Assembly (NCBI RefSeq): GCF_007655135.1
Contig: NC_045128.1
Coordinates: 17,996,230-18,060,229 of the forward strand
Origin: Punica granatum
Taxonomy: Eukaryota; Streptophyta; Magnoliopsida; Myrtales; Lythraceae
Length of the DNA stretch: 64,000 nt
Reading direction: 5' to 3'
Position 1 is the stretch's first letter. Every line of letters starts with the position of its first letter. The notes under the pieces are model-generated. The model had not been told where the DNA came from. It ran no database searches and saw only the letters and a program-made list of their open reading frames with translations. Positions 23,012 to 34,139 of the stretch are shown piece by piece. The translations under genes were made by a program, and so were the position numbers.

Positions 23012-23255
23012 TGTGCGCATCCGAATTTCATCTCGTCGAGGCACGCATGCGCGCGCCTAAGCAAACGCGGCTTGGGAGTGTCCACCTTCCCGGGGACGCG
23101 CGACGGACGCACGTGAGAAGGAGTCGCCACTTGCCATTTTACGACTCGAGGGTCGAGGGCCGGCAAGTTACCTAGGTCTAGGGGTACGGGGTACACCTAA
23201 ATGCTAAGGCAATGGTCGTACGGAACCAAAAATTCCAAATTCGGGGGTTCTATTA

Positions 23256-23278
23256 CGTGCGGGCCTATATCCCGCATG
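23256..23278 (-). other. Conserved LTR hairpin (E), one pair lost
   Basis: CGTGCGGG with CCCGCATG on the plus strand: one arm has changed, so one stem pair is weakened compared with the other copies. Confidence 0.5.
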
Positions 23279-23983
23279 CCCTTTCGGTACTCTAACTTGC
23301 TAGGCTTGCCATTTTGTTTATTTACCGCGTGATTTAGAGTTGCGCTCGACTCGCCCGTTATGACACCGTAAATTCGATGAAATGATCAAGTTGGGCCGAA
23401 CATCCGAAAGGTGAGTACGCTTGTGCATCGAGGAATCGGTTCGCTATCTTAACGTTACAGTTTATCGAACCGTGATGGCCGATTCTCTGCGCGAACCGAG
23501 ACCGCGAGTATTCGAGTTTGCTCATCTCTTGATGATAATGGACCAACTTGACCGATTCGACACTCGGACCTCTCGTTCACCGATCGGGGATCCTTACAAA
23601 TGGATGAATATACAAATAAAATCCTCGCGATGTTCTCTCGAATAATTACAAAGTGCAACTGAATAAGTAAATGGATCCCGATCGGTTTGCATTGGGCCAA
23701 TATTCCGCTTCGGCTCACCGTGTGTTTTGAATGACCGATAAATAAATTAAGGCAACGCGGGCATCAAAGAGCCGGGGGTCGGGTCCGATCGAACCGACGG
23801 TTTGCGGGAGAACCGATTAGTTCCCACTGTAACCGTTGGACCGATCGAGCTCCCGGGTGATATCTAAACACGTTTCACGCATTCAATCCAAATTACCTTC
23901 CACATAGGCCACATTTGGAGTGTGATGGTGACTCGAGGCTAGATCCCATTCCGCACTCGGGTTGCACGCGCTCGATGAATTAA

Positions 23984-24027
23984 GAGGCGTTGGACCTCGT
24001 GTTCGGTGATTTGGGGCGTTGGACCCC
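23984..24027 (-). other. Paired TCCAACG-loop hairpins in the E LTR
   Basis: GAGG/CCTC (23984-23998) and GGGG/CCCC (24013-24027), both around the reverse complement of TCCAACG. Confidence 0.55.
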
Positions 24028-26718
24028 GTGCAACACGTAACCTATGGGTTCGGGCCCGAACCGCAATAAATCAACAAAAGCAAGAATAAAACAGAAGGAA
24101 ACTGATATAACTGACACAATACAGAAAGCAACTGACGACAACTGATAAGTGTTAATGAATACAAACGAATTGTGTATTAGGCCGACTGTACGTGATTTAA
24201 TCAGTTATTAGCCGGGGTTGATTAGCAAGCAATGTATCTATCCTTGGCGAGCATAAGTGGCGGATTGGAATGGGGTTCTAAGCCGATTACATGCGTGTGT
24301 TCGCTTTAAGACGCTTATTCAGTTAAGTGTCACTGCGGTTTCACCGAATTAGCCAAACTCGTGTTTTGACTCTAGATTGGAATCTATCATTCCGCCTATC
24401 CATTATCTAGTGTTTGATTAGGCCGGATGTATGATTAGTCCGGTTCTTTGTATTTTGTAACTGAAATAAAATGCTCCCCACCGAATCTACAATAGGAGGA
24501 TAGAAACACCGAAAGTGGACGGAATGGGCCGTGTGAATGAGACTCGTACCCGAACGGGTAGCCCTCTTCCGTCCATAGATCGAGGCGTTTCCAACTCCCT
24601 AATCGATGAATCACGGAATGATGATTATGCCCTCGGATAAAATTGCGGTGTCCGTATGTAAATTGGAGATCACGTTACGCGAAGAAGTCTAAGGATGACT
24701 CGCGCGTCTTGACTCGAGCCGCCTCAAATCGGGCCCGGACTCGAGTCATAGCACGCGAGTACTCGCTAGACATCGATTCTATTCGTGTTACGTGTCTCGG
24801 TGTTTTGAAATTGTGATCTTTTAAGGAAAAAGGGCATTTCCACCGTTCCGTGAACCATCGATGCGCTTACGAATTAATATTCGATTTGCCCAATTATTTA
24901 ATCCACGTGGTTTAATTAACCGAATGATTCGTCCCGTTTTCTCGTTTATGAAATTATTCGATTATGGCGACCCTATATCGTGGATATTATAGATTTAATG
25001 GAGAGTGATCCAAGCCGGCGCATCCGTCGCATGATTCTCACATGGCCAATCAATAAAATAAAAACACCAATGCATTCAATTCCAAGAAACGATCTCGAAA
25101 CGGCTAAGGAGGTCACCCTAGACTCGGGAAAGGTTCGGAAGCATTCTGCCGATCCCCGAAGGTACGAGCCGAATGGTCTCCCCGACCCGTCTCGAGTTAC
25201 GGGTAACCTCCCACGCCGATTCTAATTATTTCTTACATGCATAATACATCAAAGATGGTAACATTACAAATTTCAACCGAATCAAAATAGCTACGATCAT
25301 AAATGCACGAGCGAACATATCAACGTGCACAAACAAGGCATTCATTGGAACAACCGAAGATGGCATCGGCTCATGTGATAACAAAATGAACAAATCGCGG
25401 GAATCGACCCGTTTCGGGGCGGGAGAAGGTTCCCCGGACCCATACGGCCCAAGGAAGCTCTCGGCCACACTCCTCCAAGGAGGGCCGTGAGCTTCCATGG
25501 CTCATGCGGGTCGAGAAAAATTTCTCCGACCCCGATTCGGACCTCTTCCCTTTATGCCATCATATTACACATGATTAAAGGTAAAAAAAATATAGGAATC
25601 GACCCTTTCCGGAGAGGGGAGGCCACCCTAGCCTCGGGTGGGCCAAGGAGACTCACGGGTCTCTCCCTAAAGACTTGGCCGTGAGCTCCATGGCCGAATC
25701 CGTGGCCAAGGGAGCCTCTCCCGCCCGGATCTAGGTCGACTCCCGTCATGGCGCATGAGCTCGAACGTCATACATACATAGCACGGGCATACAAGCGAAT
25801 ATAACACATGTACGTTGCACGGGGATGCATGGGAATCACGGATCTAAAGGAAAAACGTCAACTTTCATGTATTTCGGTTCTCTAAGTCACGTTATCATTT
25901 TATACAAGCAAACATCGAGGATCTTAGCTCATCTAAGTCGTAAGGGATATTACCTAGCCTCGTTACACGAGGGAAAGAGTCGGGGAAGCGGCCTTGAGAG
26001 TCGCTAGACTCGGCTGGAAGTTGCGGCAGTGAGTAACCCGAGAAGAGACAGCCGCGGCTAGTTGGGGAAAAACGAGTCGGCACGCTTGCTCCGGTCACGG
26101 CACGATGCAAGGTCGGACTCGTTGGACTCCTAAGAGGCAGATCTAGACACTCGTGGGTGGTCCCGAACGTGCCAAGCCCTGAGTAAGCTCGAAAATGTGA
26201 GAGAAATTTCGGGTATAAACACAGAAAACTCGGTAAGTGAAAAACAACGAAACGGTGGCTATGCACGGTGGATCGGCCCTCAGATCGTGACCACCTCTTC
26301 ACGAGAGAGGGTGAGGGTTGTGAGGAATCCTTTGAACGTGATGGCACGACTCTCCGAGGTCGTGGGAGGAAATGGCACGTCGAGAGAAGTCCGGTGCGCA
26401 CGGTTAGGGTCTCGGGATCCGATTATACTATCGGCTGGAACGGGGTGTAGAAAGCTCCAAATCGAAAATCTAAGCCCGGAAATGGACTTAGGGGGTAGAA
26501 AATATGTAGGCTAGGGAGTTTGGTGATTTTGGGCTTAAGTCGGGTCGGGTGGTTACCGGAATACCGGGTGGTTTTCCGGCGGTTTTGGCCGGTTTCGGCC
26601 TTGGCACTGGCTGAACGAAAGTGAGGGAGAGGGCTGGAGCTTGAGAGGTTTTTGGAGAGAGATTGGCTTGAGAGAGAAGGAGAATGGAGAAGTGATTAGA
26701 GTTAATGATGGAAGGGAA

Positions 26719-26726
26719 CTTATAGG
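26719..26726 (-). promoter_or_regulatory. Candidate TATA box of the E LTR
   Basis: CCTATAAG on the minus strand, with a CTCTCTC-rich stretch downstream (about 26640-26680). Confidence 0.45.
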
Positions 26727-28035
26727 CTAGGCTAATGGTTCGGTTAAGGAGAGTTGATTGCGGTTTAGAGGATTAATGGGCTGCCGAATTTGGCTTAGAG
26801 GGCTGCCGAAATCTTGAGAGGGGATTAGTGAGGGGAAATGTCATGTAGAGTGTGGGGAAAGCAAAAGCAAGGTGATGGGTGTGATGGATGTGTAAGAGGA
26901 AGTGAAAGAAGTGAGGGAAATTTGAATTGTGTGGTGGGGAGTGCTTGGAGCCGCCGGCCATGGGGTTGAGCCGCGGCTAATTGCGGCTGAGCCGACCTTG
27001 AAGGGTTGAGCCGTGGCTTGGGGTTGAGCAGCGGCTTGGCGGCTTGGCTTGGCTGAGCTGTGGGTCCCGTTCGATTGAGAGAAAAGCCGGAAAATGCTTG
27101 AAACTTGATTGAGCTCGCATCCGACCTCCGATGTCCAAGTAATTTGAAGATTTGGGATGCTTGAATGACGAGGATTTGAACGAGCCTAATATCGCCATGC
27201 GTCGTGTGGATGAACGTTCGGGCGACTTGACACCTCGAGAGTCGGTTTTGCCCTGTTTGGACGTTCGGGGCGGAGTTTATCATCCCCCGGTTCCCGATTG
27301 CTCTTTGTGCGTCCTAACACTCATTATGGCGATCCTTTTGCCCCGTGAGGGATCGTTGGCCCGTCGCCCTCGGTCGGGGGCCGTTGGCCCGGGAAGGCTT
27401 AGGGACTTGTGACCGGGATTTCCTCAGTGTTCCCTGAATGTCTTGAGGTGTTCGGGGCTCGTTGTGATCTCTGTTCTTCGTGGACGTGCCCGAAGGCTCG
27501 CCGGGATGTGTTCGTGACCACTGAAACGTACTTCGGGAGACCGAGCCGAGTTCCGGAAGATTGTCTGAAGCTTGTTCCCCGGCCCTGGTGGTCCCTGGGT
27601 GCCTGTAGGCCCGTTTTGAGGAGCCGTTTGCTTGTCAGTGGAGCGAACCCCGGGAGCTCTGTCAGAAAAGGCGTCCGTGGGGGGATCGGGGTGTCCCGGC
27701 TTAAGCAGGATGTCCCGGAAATGCGCCCGAACGTGTCATTGGTCATTTTGGCACTGAGAGGGATTTTTGGAGCCCCCTATTGGGCACCTTTCGGTGCTTC
27801 GGTGACTCAGTGATGAATAGTGCCACAGTGCCAGCTCTGCCGTTTTCGGGGTTCTTTGTTCGTTCGTTCTTCCAATGGCTTTCCTTTGCTTTTCTCAGTG
27901 ACCCAGCTCTTCTCTCATCGTTCATGACTCCGTGCCCGCCTATTTGCCTCTGATTGCCGGGTCATGAATAGTAACTCGGGCTTTGGTCGGGGATTCTCGT
28001 GTGGGAAGCCGGTGGGCCAAAATGGGGTGCTGACA

Positions 28036-28049
28036 GCTTGCCCCTCTTT
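28036..28049 (-). promoter_or_regulatory. Polypurine tract of element E
   Basis: AAAGAGGGGCAAGC (minus strand) lies immediately before TGTCAGC. The same 14 bases precede the 3' LTRs of A and B. It would prime plus-strand DNA synthesis. Confidence 0.85.
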
Positions 28050-28191
28050 GGTTGCATGCTCGGTTAGAGGGTGTAGCCAAAGACCATAACAAGCATCCCC
28101 TTTTTGGTCCCGGCGACCGCTCCGTTATAGCTTCACCGTGGCTGCTCGCGCCTTGCTTGGATATAATGGGACATTGCGCGGGAAATTAGAA

Positions 28192-29105
28192 CCGGGATGG
28201 ACCCGAATGTAGATGAACCAGGATAGACCTGAATGACCGGGATGGACCCGAATGCAGATGAACCAGGATAGACCTGAATGACCGGGATGGACCCGAATGC
28301 AGATGAACCAAGATAGACCTAAATGTGACCGGGATAGACCCGAATGCATGAACCAGGATAGACTTGAATGACCGGGATAGACCCGAATACATGAACCGGG
28401 ATAGACCTGAATGACCGGGGATAGACCCGAATGCATGAACCAGGATAGACCTGAATATGACCGGGATGGACCCGAATACATGAACTAGGATGGACCTGAA
28501 TGACCGGGATAGACCCGAATGCATGAACCAGGATGGACCTGAATGACCGGGATCGACCCGAATGCATGAACCAGGATGGACCTGAATGATCGGGATCGAC
28601 CCGAATGCATGAACCAGGATGGACCTGAATGACCGGGATCGACCTGAATGCATGAACCAGGATAGACCTGAATGTGACCGGGATGGACCCGAATGCATGG
28701 ACCAGGATAGACCTGAATGTGACCGGGATAGACCCGAATGATCGAAATTTAGACCGGATGGACTCGAATGACCGGAATTTAGACCGGGTGGACCCGAATG
28801 ACCGGAATTTTGACCTAATGGGCCCTGAGTGACCGGGATTTAGACCGGAAGGATCCGAATGACCGGAATTTAGGTCGAATGAGCCCGAACGATCGAGAAG
28901 ACCTGAGTGACAGGAATTTAGACCGGGATGGACCCGAATGTGACCGGGATGGACCTGAGTGACCGGGATGGACCCGAATGACCGGGATGGACCCGAATGT
29001 GACCAGGATAGACCTGAACTGGAATTTAAAAGCCGGGATGGACCCGAGGGGCCAGGATAGACCTGAACTGGAATTTAAAAGCCGGGATGGACCCGAGACA
29101 GGAAT
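28192..29105 (-). repeat. 43-bp tandem array in the 3' UTR of element E
   Basis: The plus-strand unit runs ATGACCGGGATCGACCCGAA, then TGCATGAACCAGGATGGACC. It is made of two similar half-units and becomes irregular after about 28735. CGGG and CCCG five bases apart make a small hairpin in each unit. ORFs of up to 170 codons across it are periodic artefacts. Confidence 0.9.
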
Positions 29106-30141
29106 TTGAAATTTGGAATTTGTACAGAGTGCTGTGTGATACGGCTTGCTTGGCGTTTGGATGCGGATTGCTCTGTGCGTGGCGACTAATGACGACCTCT
29201 TGACACTTGTCCTTTTCTGAACATCGTTGGTTGGGTTGGTGCGGTGCATTCCTCGACGGTTTCCAAGTCTTCGAGAACACGGTTCGCCACGTGAGGCAAA
29301 CGCGAGTCCGTCGGCGGGGAGCGTCCCCTGGGGTTCCTGATCGCACCTGTACAGGGAAAAGAGGAGCCTACAAAGGATGTCAGCCGCGTGAAATCGTATA
29401 GACTACGACGCGTAAAGGAATCTATGTAATGATGTGTTGGGGCATGATATTGGTGGCCATTTGGAGGGCGGCTGCGTCCCTATTGAAGAATAGCTTTTCT
29501 GAGACGGATAATCCGTAGAATTATGTGCATAAAGGTAATGGGAGGGATCTTCTGGGATCCTCCAAATCAAGGATACGTCGATTCGATCCCGCCCCAAGGC
29601 GAGTCTCGAGCCTGGATAGTCGAAGAGAGTTTGCTTCTGTTGAAGAGTGTCGAACCACTACTCGGCGTAGCTTCACAGGGAAAGTGTCGCTGTTCTTTCG
29701 TGGTCGAGTCGACATTGTCCCCTAACTTTTGCCTAGGCTGCAAAATGCATGATGACCTAGCGGGGTGTTTTATTTGATCTTTCCCACATAAATGCTCACC
29801 TTTTGCTGCGGTTCCCGCGTTCGGGTGAGACCGCACCCCTCGGGTCCTCTAACTTTTGCCTAGGCCGCCTCGAAGAGGTTTTCGCCCTAGCGAGGAAATG
29901 ATTTATGCTCTCCTTTTGCCGCGACTCCCCTTTTTCGGGATTTTAAGTCGTGCCACTCGTTCCTTAGCTTTTGCCTAGACCGCCTCAAAGAGGTTTTCGA
30001 CCTAGCGGGAAAGTTTATTTTTTTCTCTCAGGAAAGCTCAATATTGGACAAATGGTGGGAGTTGACGTTCGTTTACAGAAACAGAAATGCCTTACGATGG
30101 GAACGGGCACGGAACCCGGTGGACAAAGAATGTACAGGCGT
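29106..30141 (-). other. 3' untranslated region of element E
   Basis: The stretch between the integrase stop and the array contains no convincing ORF. It holds the hairpin cluster 29720-30009. The part 29400-29720 matches the equivalent part of element C (about 6070-6360). In 29106-29400 nothing is recognised. Confidence 0.55.
29720..30009 (-). other. Five stem-loop modules with GCAAAAG tails (element E)
   Basis: Same order as in element C. Plus-strand positions: HP1 30005 down to 29974, inner CCTC/GAGG; HP2 GTCGTG 29947-29952 with CGCGAC 29920-29925; HP3 29890 down to 29859, inner CCTC-GAA-GAGG; HP4 TGCGGT 29807-29812 with ACCGCA 29830-29835, inner CCCG/CGGG; HP5 inner TGCA-AAA-TGCA 29739-29749. 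HP4 and HP5 differ from C on both sides of the same pairs. Confidence 0.65.
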
Positions 30142-31863
30142 TCACGGATAGTACTTCTTGATGGCATCAGCGTTGACGGGGAGGGCGTTTTCAGCGCCGT
30201 CCATGTCGCTCAGGATGACCGCTCCCCCGGAGAAAACCTCTTTGACGACGAAGGGGCCGTCGTATTTGTACGAGAATTTCCCTCGAGAGTCCGGCGTGAC
30301 ATGTAGGACTTTCCTCAAAACGAGGTCGCCGGGTTTGAAGTCGCGGTGGCGGACTCTTGTGTTAAAGGCTCGAGCCATTCTTTGCTGGTAGCACTGTCCG
30401 TGGCGTAGCGCTTTCAGCCTCTTTTCATCGATGAGATTCAGTTGCTCGTATCGATGTTTTGCCCACTCCGCTTCTGCAAGTTCGGTCTTGGCGAGAATCC
30501 TCATGGAGGGGATCTCCACTTCGATTGGGAGGATGGCCTCCATGCCATAGACTAGGGAGTACGGGGTTGCCCCGGTTGAAGTCCGTATTGATGTCCGGTA
30601 CGCCAGGAGTGCATAGGGGAGCATCTCGTGCCAATCCTTGTAGTTCACCGTCATTTTCTCGATGATCTTTTTAATATTCTTATTCGCCGCTTCCACCGCG
30701 CCGTTCATTTGGGGACGGTATGGGGTGGAGTTGCGGTGTCGGATTTTGAATTGTGCACAGAGTTCATCGATAATCTTGTTGTTCAGGTTCTTGGCGTTGT
30801 CCGTGATGATCGTGGCGGGGACTCCATACCGGGCGATGACGTCGCGTCTGAGAAAGCGGGCGACGGCCTTTGCGGAGACTGACGTAAGAGTGATGGCCTC
30901 GATCCATTTGGTGAAGTAATCGATCGCCACCAAAATGAACATATGCCCGTTAGACGCTTTGGGGTTGATCGGGTCGATCACATCCATCCCCCACATCGAG
31001 AAAGGCCATGGTGCTGTCATGGGGCGCAATTCGTTAGGGGGCGCTTTGATCAGGTCGGCGTAGACTTGATATCGGTGGCAGTGTCTGACGTGCTTCACGC
31101 AGTCTGTCTCCATGGTGGACCAATAATAGCCCAGGCGCATGATCTTCTTTGCGAGCATGAGACCGTTCATATGGGGTCCGCAGTTTCCCCCGTGCACCTC
31201 CTCCATGAGACGTCGTGATTCGTGTTCGTCGATGCACCGGAGGAGTGTGGAGTCCAAGGAACGGCGGTAGAGTATTTCGCCACTCAAGAAATAATGTATG
31301 GCGAGGCGTCTGAGAGTCTTCCGATCACGGCGATCGGCGAAAGGGGGGTGTTGGCCGGTTTGCAGAAGGTTCTTGATGTCTTCGTACCACGGCTTTGCCT
31401 CAGATGCTTCAATCGCGCTGCAATGTGCCGGTCTCTTGGCTATCTCGATCTCGAGGGGTTCGATAAGGTTTTCCCTTGTGATGCTCACCATGGAGGCGAG
31501 CGTTGCAAGTGCATCCGCGAATTGATTTGTCATGCGCGGGGTATAGGTGAACGAAATGTCCTCGAAGTTCTCGGCTAGCTTCTCGAGGTACTCGTGATAT
31601 GGCACTAGCTTCGCGTCCTTCGTCTTCCATTGCCCCAGTGTCTGGAAGATAGTGAGCATAGAGTCGCCGAACACTTCGAGCTCTTTTACCTTGAAATCAA
31701 TCGCTGCTTGCAGGCCAAGAATACATGCCTCGTACTCGGCCACATTGTTGGTGCACGGAAAGTCGATCTTCGCCGCTACCGGGTAATAATGTCCGTCCGG
31801 GGATATCAGCACTGCGCCGATACCTGACCCCACGGAATTGACGGCACCGTCAAAGTACATCTT
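30142..31863 (-). pseudogene. pol: Second RNase H and integrase of element E
   Basis: This is the 3' part of an 819-codon open frame (32601 down to 30142). The archaeal-like RNase H has MYFDGAVN, NNVAEYEACI, FGDSML and FADALA at frame residues about 248, 285, 311 and 361, so its acidic residues are present. Integrase follows: HGGNCGPH (470-477), then CHRY, where the second zinc cysteine is a tyrosine (codon at 31069-31071; element C has cysteine). D540, D601 and E637 form the DDE triad, and the C-terminus ends KKYYP. The frame is uninterrupted, but the zinc finger is defective and the upstream RT is broken. Confidence 0.87.
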
Positions 31864-33303
31864 CCACGTCGGTTCCTCTTTCTCTTCATCCACCTGGAGG
31901 ATTCCTTTGTTCGGGAAGTCCGTGTTGATCGGCGTGTCGTCGTCGATCGGGAATTCTGCTAGATGGTCGGCAATCGCTTGCCCCTTGACAGATGTGCGGG
32001 GTACATACTCTATGTCATATTCTGTCAACTGGCAATGCCATTTTGCGATGTTCCTCATGGAGGAGGGGCTATCGAGCAAATACCGCAAGGGGTCCGCTCT
32101 TGACAATAAGCGGATCGTGTGATAGAGCGTGTACTGTCGGAGCCTTTGCATGACCCACACCAACACGCAACACATCTTTTCGATCTCCAGGTAATTGGAT
32201 TCCCCTTCGGTGAACTTCCGGCTCAAGTAGTATATCGCCCTTTCTGTGCGCGTTGACTCGTCTTCTTGCCCCAGCATGCACCCTAAGGACTGTTGGCGCA
32301 CTGTGAGGTACAAAATGAGAGGCCGACTCGGCACGGGTGGTACCAATATCGGCGGCTGAATTAGATAGGCCTTGATGGTGTCGAAAGCCTCTTGGCACTC
32401 GTGGTCCCATTCTATTGCTGCGTTTTTGCGGAGCAAGCGAAAGAGCGGTTGGCACTTATCCGTTAGGTTCGTAATGAAGCGTGCAATGTAATTCAGTCGC
32501 CCCAAGAAGCCGCGCACCTCTCGGACCGTCGACGGCGGGGGAAGCTCTTTGATCGCCTTGACTTTATCCGGGTCTACCTCGATACCGCGCTCACTAACCA
32601 CGAATCCCAGTAGTTTCCCTGACCGGGGCGCCGAATGTGCACTTTGCCGGATTGAGCCGGAGTTTATATTCTTTTAGGCGGTCGAAAAGGCGTTTCAAGT
32701 TGACGAGGTGATCTTCCCCTTCTTTGGACTTGGCGATCATGTCGTCGACATACACCTCGACTTCCTTGTGCATCATGTCGTGGAATAGTGTGACCATGGC
32801 CCTCTGATAAGTTGCCCCCGCATTCTTGAGGCCGAAAGGCATAACGCGGTAGCAAAAGGTTCCCCACATCGTAGTGAACGTCGTCTTGAGTTTGTCCTTC
32901 TCGGCCATTCGGATCTGATTGTACCCGGAGAAGCCGTCCATGAAAGAGAATTGGGCGTGGCGCGCCGTATTGTCGACTAGGACTGGCCTTATTGAGATAC
33001 CGGTAGTCGACGCAGACTCGGACCCTTCCGTCCTTCTTTTCCACTGGCACAATGTTCGCCACCCATTCGGAATAATTACAGACCTCGAGGAACCCTGCGT
33101 TGATCTGCTTGACGACTTCCTCCTTGATGCGGAGGAGAAGGCTAGCCCGTTGTCGTCGCAACTGTTGCCATTTGGGTGGGAATTTCTCGGTGTCGAGTGG
33201 GAGGAAGTGTTCGACTATTGAGGGGTCTAGGTCGGGCATGTCGGCGTAAGACCAGGCAAAGACCTCCTGATACTCCTTCAGGAAGTCGATCATCCGGGCC
33301 CGC
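31864..33303 (-). pseudogene. pol: Reverse transcriptase and first RNase H of element E, truncated and frameshifted
   Basis: On the minus strand it starts at 33303 within the FLKEYQEVFAWSYADMPDLD linker, followed by RT fingers, FMDGFSGYNQI, MPFGLKNAGATYQRAM, YVDD (32741-32752), connection and gypsy-type RNase H (RAIYYLSRKFTEGESNY). Two frame breaks are visible against element C. One is a deletion of about 35 bases at 32977-32983 that removes the KDNFPLPHIDVL stretch between two CCTA repeats. The other is a one-base change near 32610-32640. The 5' side is replaced by the LTR of element B. The CAG codons at which C has TAG are intact here. Confidence 0.85.
33299..33303 (+). repeat. Presumed target-site duplication of element B (CCCGC)
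   Basis: These are the five bases adjoining the B LTR. The partner copy is outside the window. Confidence 0.35.
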
Positions 33304-33557
33304 TGTACGGACCCGAATGTGGACTCTCGTCGGGGCCCGCATTGCGCGCTTTTGGATCGCGCGGCTTGGGAGTGTCCACCTTCCCGTGGGGACGCGTGAC
33401 GGACACGCGTGAGAGAAGGAGTCGCCACTTATCATTTTAGGACCCGTAGGTCGAGGGCGGATAAGTTACCCGAGTCTAGGGATATGGAACACCTAGTTTG
33501 TCGTTAAGGCATTGATCTGTGCGGAACCGGAGAATCCGTGTTCGGGGGTTCATGTTA

Positions 33558-33580
33558 CGTGCGGGCCTATATCCCGCACG
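33558..33580 (-). other. Conserved LTR hairpin (B 3' LTR)
   Basis: CGTGCGGG / CCCGCACG, perfect 8-bp stem, 7-base loop. Confidence 0.6.
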
Positions 33581-34068
33581 CCCTTTCGGTACTCTGGTTT
33601 GCTAGGCTTGCATTTTTGTTTTATTTACCGCATGAATTAGGCTGCACTCGGCTCACACGTTTTGACACCGTAACTTCGATGAATTAAACGATGTCGGTGG
33701 AGAAGCTGAGAGAGAAGTAAACCCGTGTGTCGGGGAATTGGTTCACAATCTTGCGTTACAGTTCATCGAACCATGGAGGTTGAATCCCTGCGTGAACCAG
33801 AACCGCGAGTTCTTGGATTTACTTGTATCTGGGCAAGCATTAGACCGATTCGATTAATTCGACTCTCGGACCGTTCGCTCACCGACTGGAATTCTTACAG
33901 AATAAATGCACCAAATAGAATCCTTACAATGCTCTCAAAACAATAAATACAAATTACAAAAGGGTCGAATTCCAGTCGTTTCGTGTTCGGTTATTATTCC
34001 ACTCTAACTCACCGTGAGTTTAGGGAAAAGACCGAAGAACTGAAATTCAATGGACGCTCTCACTGAAT

Positions 34069-34139
34069 AGGGCGTTGGACCCTGTGAGTGTTGATTAGGG
34101 CGTTGGACCCTGTGATCGATGATTAGGGTGTTGAACCCT
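34069..34139 (-). other. Three TCCAACG-loop hairpins (B 3' LTR)
   Basis: AGGG/CCCT stems around the reverse complement of TCCAACG or TTCAACA-type loops, as in the solo LTR. Confidence 0.5.

Larger units (their letters stand above)
23012..28035 (-). repeat. 3' LTR of element E (family 1)
   Basis: On the minus strand it starts TGTCAGCACCCC (28035) and ends GGATGCGCACA (23012), 5024 bp. The purine tract abuts its start, which marks it as a 3' LTR. It is homologous along its length with 7291-12335. The last bases carry a change (GATGCGC where the others have GGTGCGC). Confidence 0.92.
23012..33303 (-). mobile_element. Element E: 3' half of an autonomous Tat/Ogre retrotransposon, minus strand
   Basis: Read on the minus strand it gives part of RT, RNase H, second RNase H, integrase, 3' UTR with hairpins, a 43-bp tandem array, a purine tract and a 3' LTR. 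It is inserted head-on in the protease of element D. Element B interrupts it in the segment just before RT at 33304, so gag, ORF1 and the 5' LTR should lie beyond base 64000. Confidence 0.87.

Noticed and set aside
33142..33435. ORF across 33304 on the minus strand
   Set aside because: It joins B LTR sequence to the E pol across an insertion border; a chance fusion.
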